Below are positions 1 through 9,762 of a stretch of 64,000 bases of DNA, in pieces (positions within the stretch are counted from its first letter, which is position 1; every line of letters begins with the position of its first letter). The translations under genes and the position numbers were made by a program. The notes below the pieces were generated by a model. That model had not been told where the DNA came from, did no database searches, and saw nothing but the letters and a program-made list of their open reading frames with translations. The stretch is from Fragum whitleyi (lineage: Eukaryota; Mollusca; Bivalvia; Cardiida; Cardiidae). The stretch lies in NCBI GenBank assembly GCA_948146395.1, contig OX411545.1, forward strand, positions 15,551,526-15,615,525. Direction: 5' to 3'.

Positions 1-94
1 AGGGCAAGATGTCCTCTTGTTTACAGAGCTCAAATTTACTTATTGGTTTTATTTCATTTTGAAATACATGAAGGATAATCAATGTGAATCCTAC

Positions 95-3000
95 CTAAAT
101 ATGTGGTGACCCCAACAATCTCGACAGCGTCGATCTCAACCCAGGTTCCTGCAGCTGAACAATCCACTTCTAGACGGATTTCTGCACATTTCATACCAAT
201 ATCCTAGAGTAGAGAATTTTATTTGAGCCCGTGCGTGACATTTCAAACAATTTGAAATGTGCATGAGGTGCAAACAATGAGCAGCGTAGACAACCACCTA
301 CTTTAAATATAATGTAACTTAAGTACTTAGAGACCTAATCTATCTACTAAACGCAAAGCGAAGACTCTGATCAGACTGCACGGATGCACAGACTGGTCAG
401 AGTCTTTGCTATGTGCATACATGTACATGAAACTGGTGGAAATCTCACGCACAGGCTCATTTATTCTTTCATCTGCGTCCGTCAAGTAAAAAAGGGGAGT
501 GCTTGATACATCAATCCTGGTCAATGCCTGTACGCACGGCGCAGGCTGAACAAAATCTGTTTCTATTTCCTAGATATATAAAAGCTAATTCTATATTCTT
601 AGATTCAAGATTAGGTTAATTTTTGACAATCTATCAAAAGGCAATGCTATGCTTACACACATACAAACACACATGTAGAAACACGTACATTGATGGATGG
701 AGAGAAGACCCTGGATCTCTGTATTCGTTCAACTCGATCTGTCTTCCATAGTACCTGCCAGTCACCGCCCCTGTCCCCCCGGGCAAGCACACGCTTGATG
801 CCCCCTGCGTTGTAGGTCTCATAGATATTGATTTGCTCTATGTAGACTGCTGTAGCGTACTTAAGCTGTAAAATGTATAAATGTGTTTAGCTACCACTTT
901 AGGTGACCTATGCCCACAGAGAAAAACATCTTGCAATTGATGCTCTTCTCGATCAAAACCATTCTCAACCAATCGCTCAGCGTTCTATCAAATCCATTCA
1001 AAACAATCATTCAGATCACCAAAAACAGCCCCGAAATCGATAGGAAAAGACTCGAAATCGTTTAAAATTATCAATATTTCATTTGAATCGATATAATCAT
1101 TGCATGATTTTATTAACAGGTGTGGGTTTAAAGTCACTGATTAGTCACCGTGGACACTTAAACAGAAAACACATAGATTTTTATTAAAGTCAGGTTAAAA
1201 AATACCGCTTATTCCGTCAAATTGGACGTCAACACCGATTCAATTACACATCAAAAATTTATTTCGTATAAGTGTCAAGCATAGAACAAACCTGCGTTCA
1301 AGATGAAAAGGAGTTTCCGCTTTTCTAAAGAAGTTTTACCCTGCTCTGTTCCTGTGTGCAAATGAAAATAGGGGTTATATTTCTCAGACGTTCTGAAACG
1401 ATTCTGATTTTGAATACCATGGGGTACTTTCCAATTTGTGTGTCTTCGGGTGCTAATTAGACGCTTCAAAACTCACACCAACCAATAAAATTATGGAAAA
1501 AATTGATCGATTCGAATGAAATTTTGATCGTTTTGACGATTTCGAAATGATTTTTAAAAAATGTTGGAGCGTTTTTGATTTGGTTGAGTGAGTGTTTTGA
1601 ATGAATGAATGAATGAATGAATGAATGAATGAATGAATGAATGAATGAATGAATGAATGAATGAATGAATGAATGAATGAATGAATGGAGCGCTGAGCGA
1701 ACGATTTGGAATAATTTTGATCAAGGAAATGTCATTTTCACGATGTAATAGACTATACTAACTGTACTGCTTTAACAATATGTGACCGGACAGGCAAAAA
1801 GGGACCATCTGGAAAGTGTGTAATGAGTCGGCACAAGTCAGACTACGCAGACAGTTGAGTATCGAAACTTTTCTCTATTAGTTAGTACATAGATTAATAA
1901 TATAATTTTGGTTGATCCTATCCATTTTCGATTACTAATTGGCTGAAAAATTTGTTTCACTTCTCAATGAAATTAATTTGATCACGCAGCTATTTGTAAG
2001 CTTCAACACAAAATAGTCCCGAAAGAAATCTGTCATATTTTTTAGAAATATACTCAGAACAAGAAGTTAAGTGCCACCAGTTTTTTGACAGAAGATTTTT
2101 AAAGACAGGGAGCCTGCATTAATTCAAAATAACAGAGATGTAAATATTGGGTTCCAATGTTGAAAATGGTATGTTGACTCAACAATTTCACAACAATACG
2201 TGGGTGGTGATAAATTTTATTGACTTTGTACCTTGAAATGTAAATGACGTATTTTCACCTTTTTTTAAAATATGAAAAATTATTGTCAAAGCCGACTTAC
2301 GGTGTTGTCTATGACACGAAACTTGGTTTTAGAAGTCAGATAACACAAATGCGATTAATTCCAGTCACATCTTAGTCAGTAGCGTGTGTAAGATCCGTGA
2401 GCATTGATCAATGCGCGCACCCTCCTCGGCATGCCACGAATCCGCCTCTGAACGATGTGTTGAGGGATTTGATGCTACTCCTAGTGCAGTGCTGCTTCTT
2501 ACTCAACCACATTTTGAACAGGAGGCTCTCTCCGACGTATACGGCACCCTAAAATGTCCCACAGGTGCTCGATGGGGTTAAGATCGGGACTACAAGCCGG
2601 CCATGGAATGGTGATGGTGGCTTCACTTTGCATAACGTCCGCTACGACTCTTGCTCTGTGGGGTCTGGCGTTATCATCCATGTATACTGGTCTTGTTCGA
2701 AGAGGGTGATTGTCAAAATGTGGAATTACCACAGGAAAAAGGATGTAATCGCGATATTTATCGCCAGTCAATGTTCCTGGAACTGTCACTAGGTCCAGTT
2801 TACAGCCGTAGGAGACACAACCCCATTTCATAACGGAGTCACCGCCACCCTGATAGATTGGTTGGACGTACTTTGGTGCAAATCGGGTGTTAGGTTGTCT
2901 CCAAACACGAATTCGGCCATCGGTGACATGCAACAAGATCCTGCACTCATCTGACCAATTGATCCGACGCCATGGTGCCAAGTTCCAACGTGCCCTCGCT

Positions 3001-5790
3001 CTACACCATATTAGACGTTAATTGATGTGTCTCTGTTGTAACTTTGGACGTTTGAGGGGTCTTCGTGCCTTATACCCAGTCATCCGAAGTCGATTTCGCA
3101 CTGTTGAAATAGAGACCCGTCTGTGTGTATTCCAGTTGTCCCTTAGTACAGGCGCACTGGTGAAGGGCAGACGTCTGACGTGACACAAAAGTGCCCCTTC
3201 GAATAGACGTTACTCTAGGGCGTCCAGATCTGAAACGGTCCTTAACGTCGTTTGTCTGTGCGTGTTTTTGTACCAAACGTGTTATGACACCGTGGTGATA
3301 CCCGAGCTGTCTGGCAATGACTCTACAAGACATTCCAGAATCTCGCATTCCAATTATTCGCCATCATTCATTTGTAAACAATCTACGCCTTGCCATGACT
3401 GAGTTTCAAATCGAAATGTAAACAATTGCACGAGCTATAGGTAGATTTCGAGCGGTGAGCCGTGAAATCTACTTTTAACGGTAAAATTTCCGTTTTATTC
3501 TTTCAAAATAGATAAAACAGACACAACAAAGATACAAATTACCTTTCAAATGAAACTCGGTGCTTGTCTTAGATCTTAAGGTTTACTCATAGACCTATGG
3601 TAATGGACTCAACGCCTAGGTCAGAGCTCAGTTTTGAAAATACACCTATACACGACGTAAGTATCTCTGACAGAAAGGCTGATTTTCCCCTTTGCACAAG
3701 CCCTGGCTTTACAGTCATTGCACGAGACTTGCTGAATATGCACGTGCATCCGAAACGTTTTTAATCAATAGCTACAAGGTTGTTCTAACCGTATGACAAC
3801 ATAGATACGTTATTAAAGTTTTCGACAGAAATTTTAATAACTTAAAACTTAGTGGCGCTTAACTTTATGTTCTGAGTATATTTCAGTACACTTTTGCTTC
3901 AACATATTAAATCATAAGATATGAAGAGATCATTTGTTGATTTCGTGGAGTTTTAGAAATAAAAACCTAACCACGCTCATGTATGTATCTGCTTCGAGTA
4001 TTCATACAGGTGTGATTATGGTTTTCAATAAGTACTCTATTCATCTCTCAATTTAAGTCAATGTTCCCATATTACTATTTGTTTCAAGTGAAACCCCTGG
4101 ATGACCAATGCTTGATCAAATCTCATTTCAAATTTGTATTCAAATGAATTTCGAAATGGTCCTTTAACGCCTGACAGATCACATATTCTCTGCTACAGTC
4201 AGAAATGTCGTGAAATTGACGTTCATCGCAATTAAAAAAAATCGAACTCATTCAAAAGATTTAAATATTCAATCTATTCCTCGTTTTGTATATGCCGGTA
4301 TTGAATTTAAAGCGACTGATTGTTATGCCTAAGACACACAAATTCGTCATTTTAACGATGTTGTTAAAAATCGTTAACATTTTTTTATTGCCATTTTAAG
4401 AAATTTAATATTTCTCTTTGTCCTCTTTGCGCATCTAAAATACGCATTGAGAAGGCTTTGTTTTAAAATTTTTTGTTTGCAGTTTCAACTGTTTCCGCCC
4501 TGAGCCATCGATTTGTCGATTTTGTGTCCGATCGTCTCTCTATAAGCGAACACGATTACAGTATCTTACCTCCAAAAATTGATGAGCGTCTATTGCACGT
4601 GAAGCCCAAGCTCCCGGGGTATCGCCGTACCGAGGGTAAACTTTCGGTGGTCCTATAACTGTGTCTGCACACCAACTGAAGGAAAAATAAAACGAATCAA
4701 AACAGAAATTACCCAGTAACACTTACATCTTCAAGAACACAAGTGAATAATGGTCCCCATTAACACGAGGTAATCTCGTTATATCCGGCTGTCCGTATTT
4801 CGTATCCTCACGACCGATTTTCTCGTATTCTCCTTCGTTCTATTGTAGTCGGTGACATCAGCCCTGTGTTCAGGATGTAAAAGCGTTTCGCGAGCGCTTT
4901 GAGATGATACCCCGCTTTGCACGTGCACATACGTGCAAAGCGGGGTATCATTTCGAAAGCGCTTTGCTAACGCTTTCATCCTGAATGCAGGGCAGTTGTA
5001 GGTTTTCTCATCCCACCTCATTGTCACCCTCATTGAATCCGAACTAACGATAAAAGGGCCATGTACGAACCTCGTGAAATTGACAAGGTAAACGATCATT
5101 GGTGCCACCAGTCAAAATTCCAACGTATTCTGAGAAGACATAGAGCCTGAACCCAGCCCTGCGTTCAGGATTAAAAAGCGATGCAGATGCAAAGCGGGGT
5201 ATAATTTAATATGCAAACAGTTTGCGTCGTAGGCCATCCTGAACGCAGGGCTGGCAAATAAGTAAAGTTAAACGCATGGGTCGCACTTTGTTTACGATCA
5301 AATCTATGACAAATAAGCACCTGTAATGGCCCACATACCTGCTATAATTCAATATGCAAACAGTTTGCGTCGTTTTCCATCCTGAACGCAGGGCTGGCAA
5401 ATGAGTAAAGTTTATACGCATGGGACGCACTTTATTTACGATCAAATCTATGACAAACAAGCACCTGTAATGGCCCACGTTCCTGCTATAATTCAATAAG
5501 CAAACAATTTGCGTCGTTTGCCATCTTGAACGCAGGGCTGGCCAATAAGTGAAGATTATACGCATGGGACGCACTATATTTACGATCAAATCTATGACAA
5601 ACAAGCACCTGTAATGGCCCACATACCTGCTCGTATCATACTGGGATGAAAATTGCAACACTTTCTCCACCCATTGTTTTGTTGTGTTGGCCGACGTTCC
5701 CTGTACCGTCTTGGTTTTCGTCTTCGGTCTAACTACAGACTCGTAAGATGGTGGAGGCGAGTTTTTGTTAGATGATCCTTTGCTTCCCAT
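95..5790 (-). CDS. FBXL4-type N-terminal domain protein, 5' four exons, 3' partial
   Basis: Four coding exons, all with GT/AG sites and consistent phase: 5790-5627, 4675-4570, 865-689 and 203-95. They give 185 codons plus one base; the gene continues beyond the left edge. The ATG at 5790 was chosen because the longer open frame upstream has only TTG. Visible residues: MGSKGS at the start (fits an N-myristoylation signal), a PPSY WW-binding motif at 13-16, FSSQYD near 48, then PPKVYPRYGD, INIYETYNAGG, a WQVLW segment, and IRLEVD followed by EIDAVEIVGV. Order and spacing match the beta-sandwich (galactose-binding-like) domain before the F-box in FBXL4, whose human form has FSSHYG, ETYHPGAV and ELDAV at equivalent places. 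The F-box and LRRs would lie outside the window, so a role as an SCF ubiquitin-ligase adaptor is inferred. The N-terminus lacks the mitochondrial presequence of vertebrate FBXL4, so this may be a paralogue. Intron 2 carries a Tc1 element and MITEs. Confidence 0.83.
225..460. mobile_element. Foldback MITE, family A
   Basis: Ends are inverted repeats GAGCCYGTGCGTGACATTTC and its complement. A central hairpin lies at 361-406. Related copies in this window are at 12064-12306, 51828-52055 and 60905-61143. This copy is in intron 3 of the FBXL4-like gene. Confidence 0.8.
940..1770. mobile_element. Palindromic MITE with embedded ATGA microsatellite
   Basis: The left part (about 950-1040) and right part (about 1500-1740) are inverted copies of one another, built from degenerate ATCAAAACCATTC / AGCGCTGAGCGAACG words. 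The same family recurs at 4195-4400, 41925-42350, 51335-51785 and 60195-60320. The right arm carries an expanded (ATGA)n tract at about 1598-1687. Confidence 0.6.
1598..1687. repeat. (ATGA)n microsatellite
   Basis: About 22 uninterrupted ATGA units inside the arm of a palindromic MITE. It seems to have grown from the short ATGAATG words that are part of that repeat family. Confidence 0.97.
1779..1880. mobile_element. Family C foldback MITE, one end
   Basis: It begins with GTGACCGGACAGGCAAAAAG and GGGACCATCTGG, the terminal repeat of the family seen complete at 9293-9571, followed by a degenerate central hairpin at 1834-1866. The opposite end is missing. Confidence 0.6.
2051..3878 (-). mobile_element. 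Tc1/mariner DD34E transposon, defective
   Basis: An element of about 1.83 kb flanked by TA dinucleotides. Its ends are inverted repeats: 2053-2085 reads CTCAGAACAAGAAGTTAAG and 3842-3876 is the near-complement (CTCAGAACATAAAGTTAAG on the other strand). Between them lies a broken transposase on the minus strand. It sits in intron 2 of the FBXL4-like gene, in the same orientation as the host gene, and must be spliced out with the intron. Confidence 0.93.
2399..3396 (-). pseudogene. Tc1-like transposase, broken
   Basis: The N-terminal part (about 3396-3130) has a helix-turn-helix pattern (SCRVIARQLGYHHGVITRLV) and a GRPRVT linker, as in Tc1 DNA-binding domains. The catalytic part (2981-2499) shows WSDE, MDDNARPHRA and SPDLNPIEHLWD. 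The second Asp and the Glu are separated by 34 residues, the DD34E spacing of Tc1. A TGA lies ten codons after the ATG at 3396, a frameshift falls near 3190, and further stops occur after 2499. It cannot make a full protein, so any mobility would depend on transposase supplied elsewhere. Confidence 0.93.
4195..4400. mobile_element. Palindromic MITE fragment, same family as 940-1770
   Basis: The start contains GTCGTGAAATTGACGTTCATC, and an inverted AACGATGTTGTTAAAAATCG lies near the right end. Matches are at 51340 and 41930. It is in FBXL4-like intron 2. Confidence 0.5.
4859..4995. mobile_element. Foldback MITE, family D, long hairpin
   Basis: Terminal inverted repeats CAGCCCTGTGTTCAGGATG and its complement enclose a near-palindrome whose centre is a hairpin (GCAAAGCGGGGTATCAT with its complement). 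Further copies are at 5154-5253 (internally deleted) and 7074-7210; a degenerate start lies at the right edge of the window (about 63969). Confidence 0.85.
5154..5253. mobile_element. Family D MITE, short copy
   Basis: CAGCCCTGCGTTCAGGAT at the left and its exact complement at the right; the inner hairpin is partly deleted. Its right half is also part of the 144-bp tandem units next to it, so it was present before they multiplied. Confidence 0.8.
5200..5640 (-). repeat. Three 144-bp tandem copies carrying the exon 1 splice donor
   Basis: The same block recurs with starts at 5321, 5465 and 5609, a period of 144 bp. Each copy includes the exon/intron junction of FBXL4-like exon 1 and the right half of a foldback MITE (copy at 5154-5253). 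The donor AGGTATGT is intact in the copies near 5627 and 5337 and mutated (AGGAACGT) in the middle one. As 144 is 48 codons, the frame stays open through all copies, to a stop at 5206. Confidence 0.85.
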
Positions 5791-5823
5791 GTTGTCAACT
5801 GAACAATCCAATTGAATACACAA

Positions 5824-7073
5824 ATATGCCAGTTGTGTATTGGTTATTGATTCTATTTTTAGCCATTACAATACACGTGGTACGTCATTGCTATGTAAAA
5901 ATAGGTCAAGATTTGTACATGTATGTTTATAGACTAGAACCTTTGAGGTAAGGCTTGAACTCTAAAATAACGGCGATGAACTTGCTGTTAAGGTATAAGG
6001 GAACTAATTCATTTTCCGTTATCGGCCATTATAACCTTTCCGGTCATAGCTCAGTCCAAGAGTTTGCGAAAGTGATCAAACCTGTCTTAAATTGAGGCCC
6101 GTTCATTTGCGCATGAAATGAATTGAAAATTAGTATGGCATGATCCCTTTTCTCTACGACTTTTCGGGCCATTTTTGAGATGACCCTTACCGCGAAGCTG
6201 TTTTTACCGGCCCCTCAAAAAAATATACCCATGTTTAAAAATAGCTTTTGGACCCGGAAAATAGTTTAAAATCTTTAATTTTTCGATTGTATTTCAATAA
6301 CGGATTATAATCGCTCAAAAATATACAAACAATTTTGGATTTCAATAATATTGACCAATCAGAGATCACCTTCAACATTTGAGTATATGGACCGGAGTTT
6401 CCCTAAAGTCCCTAAAGTTTTCTACCATAGTGGTTGGAAATGAATTAGTTCCCTTAGACCTTAAGAGTAATGAAGGAAAAATGTTTAATCAAAGTGGCAC
6501 TCAAAGGCTATAGAATACAGACTATCTCACAATAGCGCCCACTTCTATCCAATGATATCCTCAATCAAGCGATCACTTGCAGACAGCAAAATTTTAGACT
6601 GGTCCATATTTAATGCAGTTGCAGACGACAGCTTTAGTTGATAGAATTCTAAAAGACCTAAAAGTGTCAAGATATTTTCTTCTTCAGGTTATTGTTATTA
6701 TTTTTTCCCCTCTGGAGCGTCATCTGAAAAAATGCGATTGTGAGGGATACATTTGTCAATTCAAAATTAAGAAACCAATTTTAATAAAACAAATCTGAAA
6801 CAGTCTCATGGACATTCAATGTGTTACTCACACACAATTTTCGCAATAGAATCGAAAGAAGTTGGATCCCATAAGAACCTTCTCTAATGGGATCAAACAC
6901 AATCGATAATCACTGGAAGAGATTATATTGTAATTTACTTTTTAAGTAAAAATTGTCTTTCTACCTTCTCATCAATCAAAGGGTCTCTCAATCAAATGTA
7001 GTTAGAAGCCATTTTTCTTTAATGAAAAATTTTCGATGGATCCTAAACATGATAGCTGTATACCAGACTAACT
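5824..7073. other. No gene seen, region upstream of the FBXL4-like gene
   Basis: No credible exon or known repeat was recognised. Just upstream of the gene's ATG (minus strand, 5830-5870) there is a CCAAT word in an AT-rich stretch that could belong to a promoter, but no clear TATA box or start site is visible. Confidence 0.4.
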
Positions 7074-7210
7074 CTGCCCTGTGTTCAGGATGGAAAAGCG
7101 CTTTGCGAGCATTTTGAGATGATACCCTGCTTTGTGCGTGCACATACGTGCAAAGCGAGGTATCATTTCGAAAGAGCTTCACTAACATTTTCATCCTAAA
7201 CGCAGGGCTG
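7074..7210. mobile_element. Family D MITE
   Basis: Same hairpin as 4859-4995, with a few percent divergence: CTGCCCTGTGTTCAGGATG at the left and CATCCTAAACGCAGGGCTG at the right. Confidence 0.8.
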
Positions 7211-7624
7211 TTTAAGCTTACCATCCAAAACAGTTATCCTTTAAAGGGAGGGGCAACCATTAGACTCAAAGATAAAACAAAAGTCTTATATTTAATAAGC
7301 ACATAAAAGCATGATAGACATTTTATTACAAAAAATAGAATATTGTATGATAAAAAAAACACTAAATATAACTAGAATTGTTGCAAAAAGGACGGACACC
7401 CTCACACATACAAGTGCTTTGTCACTGTACATCACTGTAGCACAGGGATTGATAAAAACTTCAGTCCTCGGACCGGAGACCTGTAGATTTTCGGGAGGAC
7501 TGGTGTATGCTACCATGCTGCAGGTCCTTCAGGCCTGTAGTTAATGGCAATGCTTAGTATTTGAAATCTGTCCAGTCTTGAAAACAAATGACCTCCATTA
7601 CTAAAATTTGCATAATCAACTGAA

Positions 7625-7692
7625 AAACATTGTAGAAAACAGAAGAAATTGTTTGTCAAAAGCAATTTCTTCTTTTTCAACAATGTTTTCCT
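7625..7692. repeat. Imperfect hairpin, MITE-like
   Basis: AAAACATTGTAGAAAACAG and AGAAATTG pair with CAATTTCTTCTTTTTC and AACAATGTTTT after a short loop. A closely similar hairpin is at 37485-37545 and a worn one at 12455-12535, so this is a small repeat family. Confidence 0.65.
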
Positions 7693-8264
7693 TGCAATTT
7701 ATCTCTTAAATTGCTAAAAACTAAACATGGTTTTCATGCAGGACCTGTTGTTATCAGGATGTTAGGGCTTAAAGGTCCTTCAGGCTGGTGGCAAAATGAA
7801 GTTTCTGTTAAACCCTGTAGCAGCATTAACAGTGCATCAAGTGTAAGCAACAATAGTACAACTAGTGACCTTGACCTATGACATTAATGTTTAACATACA
7901 AAATTCTAAAATCAGATAAATATTGAACTGAGGGAATGGAAAAATTTTCAACTTTGTCCTTGATCGCGCACTTTCATTGCTTTAGATCATTGATATCAAT
8001 TGAATATAATTTCATGGTTCTCTGTTACAAATTAGCTTATGAATAAAAACATGGATACAGTTTTCAAATAAATGTAAATTGTAACCTTGACCTTCAACCA
8101 ACGACACCCAAGTACAATGGTCACTTCCACCTTTGCTACAATAATGATTTTAATACTGTTTTGTGATTATAATTATTTTTATTTTCTTAAGTTCAAGCAT
8201 TGTAATAGTTTTCAAACAAAGTTCAAACTTAAACACTGATCTTAAACCTACATGTTATTGAAAC

Positions 8265-9060
8265 AAAGCAATAAGGGCCTTTATTCTTTTAGTCAATGGC
8301 AACAATTGTGTAAAATTTGATGACTTTTGATTCCCTTGTTTTTGTGTAAGAGTAAAGAAACAAAAGAGCTGCAGACACATGGATGGACAGACAGCCATAG
8401 TGAAACCAATACAACCCCTCCACTTCCTGGGTGAGGGTAAAATATTTGACAAGTGTAAGCAGTTTCTGAGTATCATTTTCTGAGTATCATTTCCTGAGTA
8501 TCATTTTCTCCATACATTTTTTTTTTCAATTTTAACCCTTCTCCCTCTTTTGTAGAGAATGCTTTGGCAGACGGAATATATAAATAGAGGATATTGAATG
8601 AGTGTTCATGGAATATATCAAACGAGTCATCTTTTAACAGATTAAAACGAGGCTGCTCCGAGTTTTTATCTATTTTAGATGACACGTTTAATATATTTGG
8701 TATTTTATGACCATAAGTTTGCCGAAAATTGTCAAAATTTTTGAAATTCAACATTTCAATTTTCAGCGTAATCTATAATGGTGTTTAAAACTGACGTACA
8801 CCTAAAATCTTTATGACGTAATTTTAGCAGCTACTGAATAGAGTTGCTATTCCCTCTACGCTCATTTTCATAGCTATTCCATATGGGTGATAACACCCAT
8901 GTAATATCAAAAATATTCAACGGGGTTATTTCACTCCTGCAACTTAAAGGCTGATCTTTAGCTTTACAGCCTGCTTTTACTGAATTACTTTCGGAAAAGT
9001 AAATAGGCCATACTGGTAAAAATGATCATAAAAAATGGCAATTTGTATAAAAAGGAAATG
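8265..9060. other. Repeat fragment and AT-rich sequence, no gene
   Basis: 8270-8450 matches 42760-42935 (a TGGTCATGGGCAATAATTGTG-like motif, then GACAGACAG and a GTGAAACCAATACAA ending) and is a 3' fragment of a pearl-like element. 8462-8505 holds three copies of a 15-16 bp unit (TGAGTATCATTTTC). The open frame at 8473-8754 is AT-driven, with no recognisable domain. Confidence 0.5.
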
Positions 9061-9292
9061 AGCCTGTGTGTGACATTTCCAACGTATGTGCAAAGCATAT
9101 CACGCTCAGACTAAATTTTAAAATTATTTTCTATGATAGCAGAAACAGATGTAAAGTTTTAATGGGGTTTATCTTTGTTGTGTTGGATAAAATCCTTTCT
9201 TTAGAATTTTAAAGCAAAAAGAGGATATAACTGAGAAACTATTACAGATTTCCCAGATGGTCCTTTTGTTATGAGGTATATTACAAATATAA

Positions 9293-9571
9293 TTGTGACC
9301 CGTCAAGTGAAAAGGGACCATCTGGGAAGTGCGTAAAGTGTCAACCCAAGTCAGGCTGCACTGATTGCACAGACTAACAAGGGTCGAAACTTTACACAAT
9401 GAGCTTATTTTCTGAATCAAGAATGATCAATCTACCTTCCAGTGAAAGAATTTTTGAAATGCCACCTCTGATTTACCTATGCTGGACCCAATCCTTTTTT
9501 CAAATATCTTCATGTATTTAACAGAGTTCCCAGATGGTCCCTTTTCGCGTGACGGGTCACAATTGACATGT
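9293..9571. mobile_element. Family C foldback MITE, complete
   Basis: TGTGACCCGTCAAGTGAAAA at the left and its complement at 9540-9571 (TTTTCGCGTGACGGGTCACA) enclose GGGACCATCTGGGAA repeats. A central hairpin is at 9341-9388. An additional half terminus lies at 9245-9275. Confidence 0.85.
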
Positions 9572-9762
9572 CCACAAGAACTAATTTTGTAAAATTTCCG
9601 AATGACCTTTTTTTTTTATGCATCTACCAAAGACGTCATTGATGAAAGTCCAATAAAAGTGAAATATAATGAGAGGTTAAAGATTCTTTTATTCTCCCCC
9701 TTGCTGTCATATTGACCAATACTTAAATATGGGTTCCAATTATCTAAACAACTTTCATCCAA

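Noticed and set aside
5791..5823. Upstream extension of FBXL4-like exon 1
   Set aside because: It begins with TTG, not ATG. The ATG at 5790 has the myristoylation-type context.
8473..8754. 93-codon open frame on the minus strand
   Set aside because: It starts from a real ATG but the composition is AT-driven (K, N, F, I), with no domain and no splice partners.
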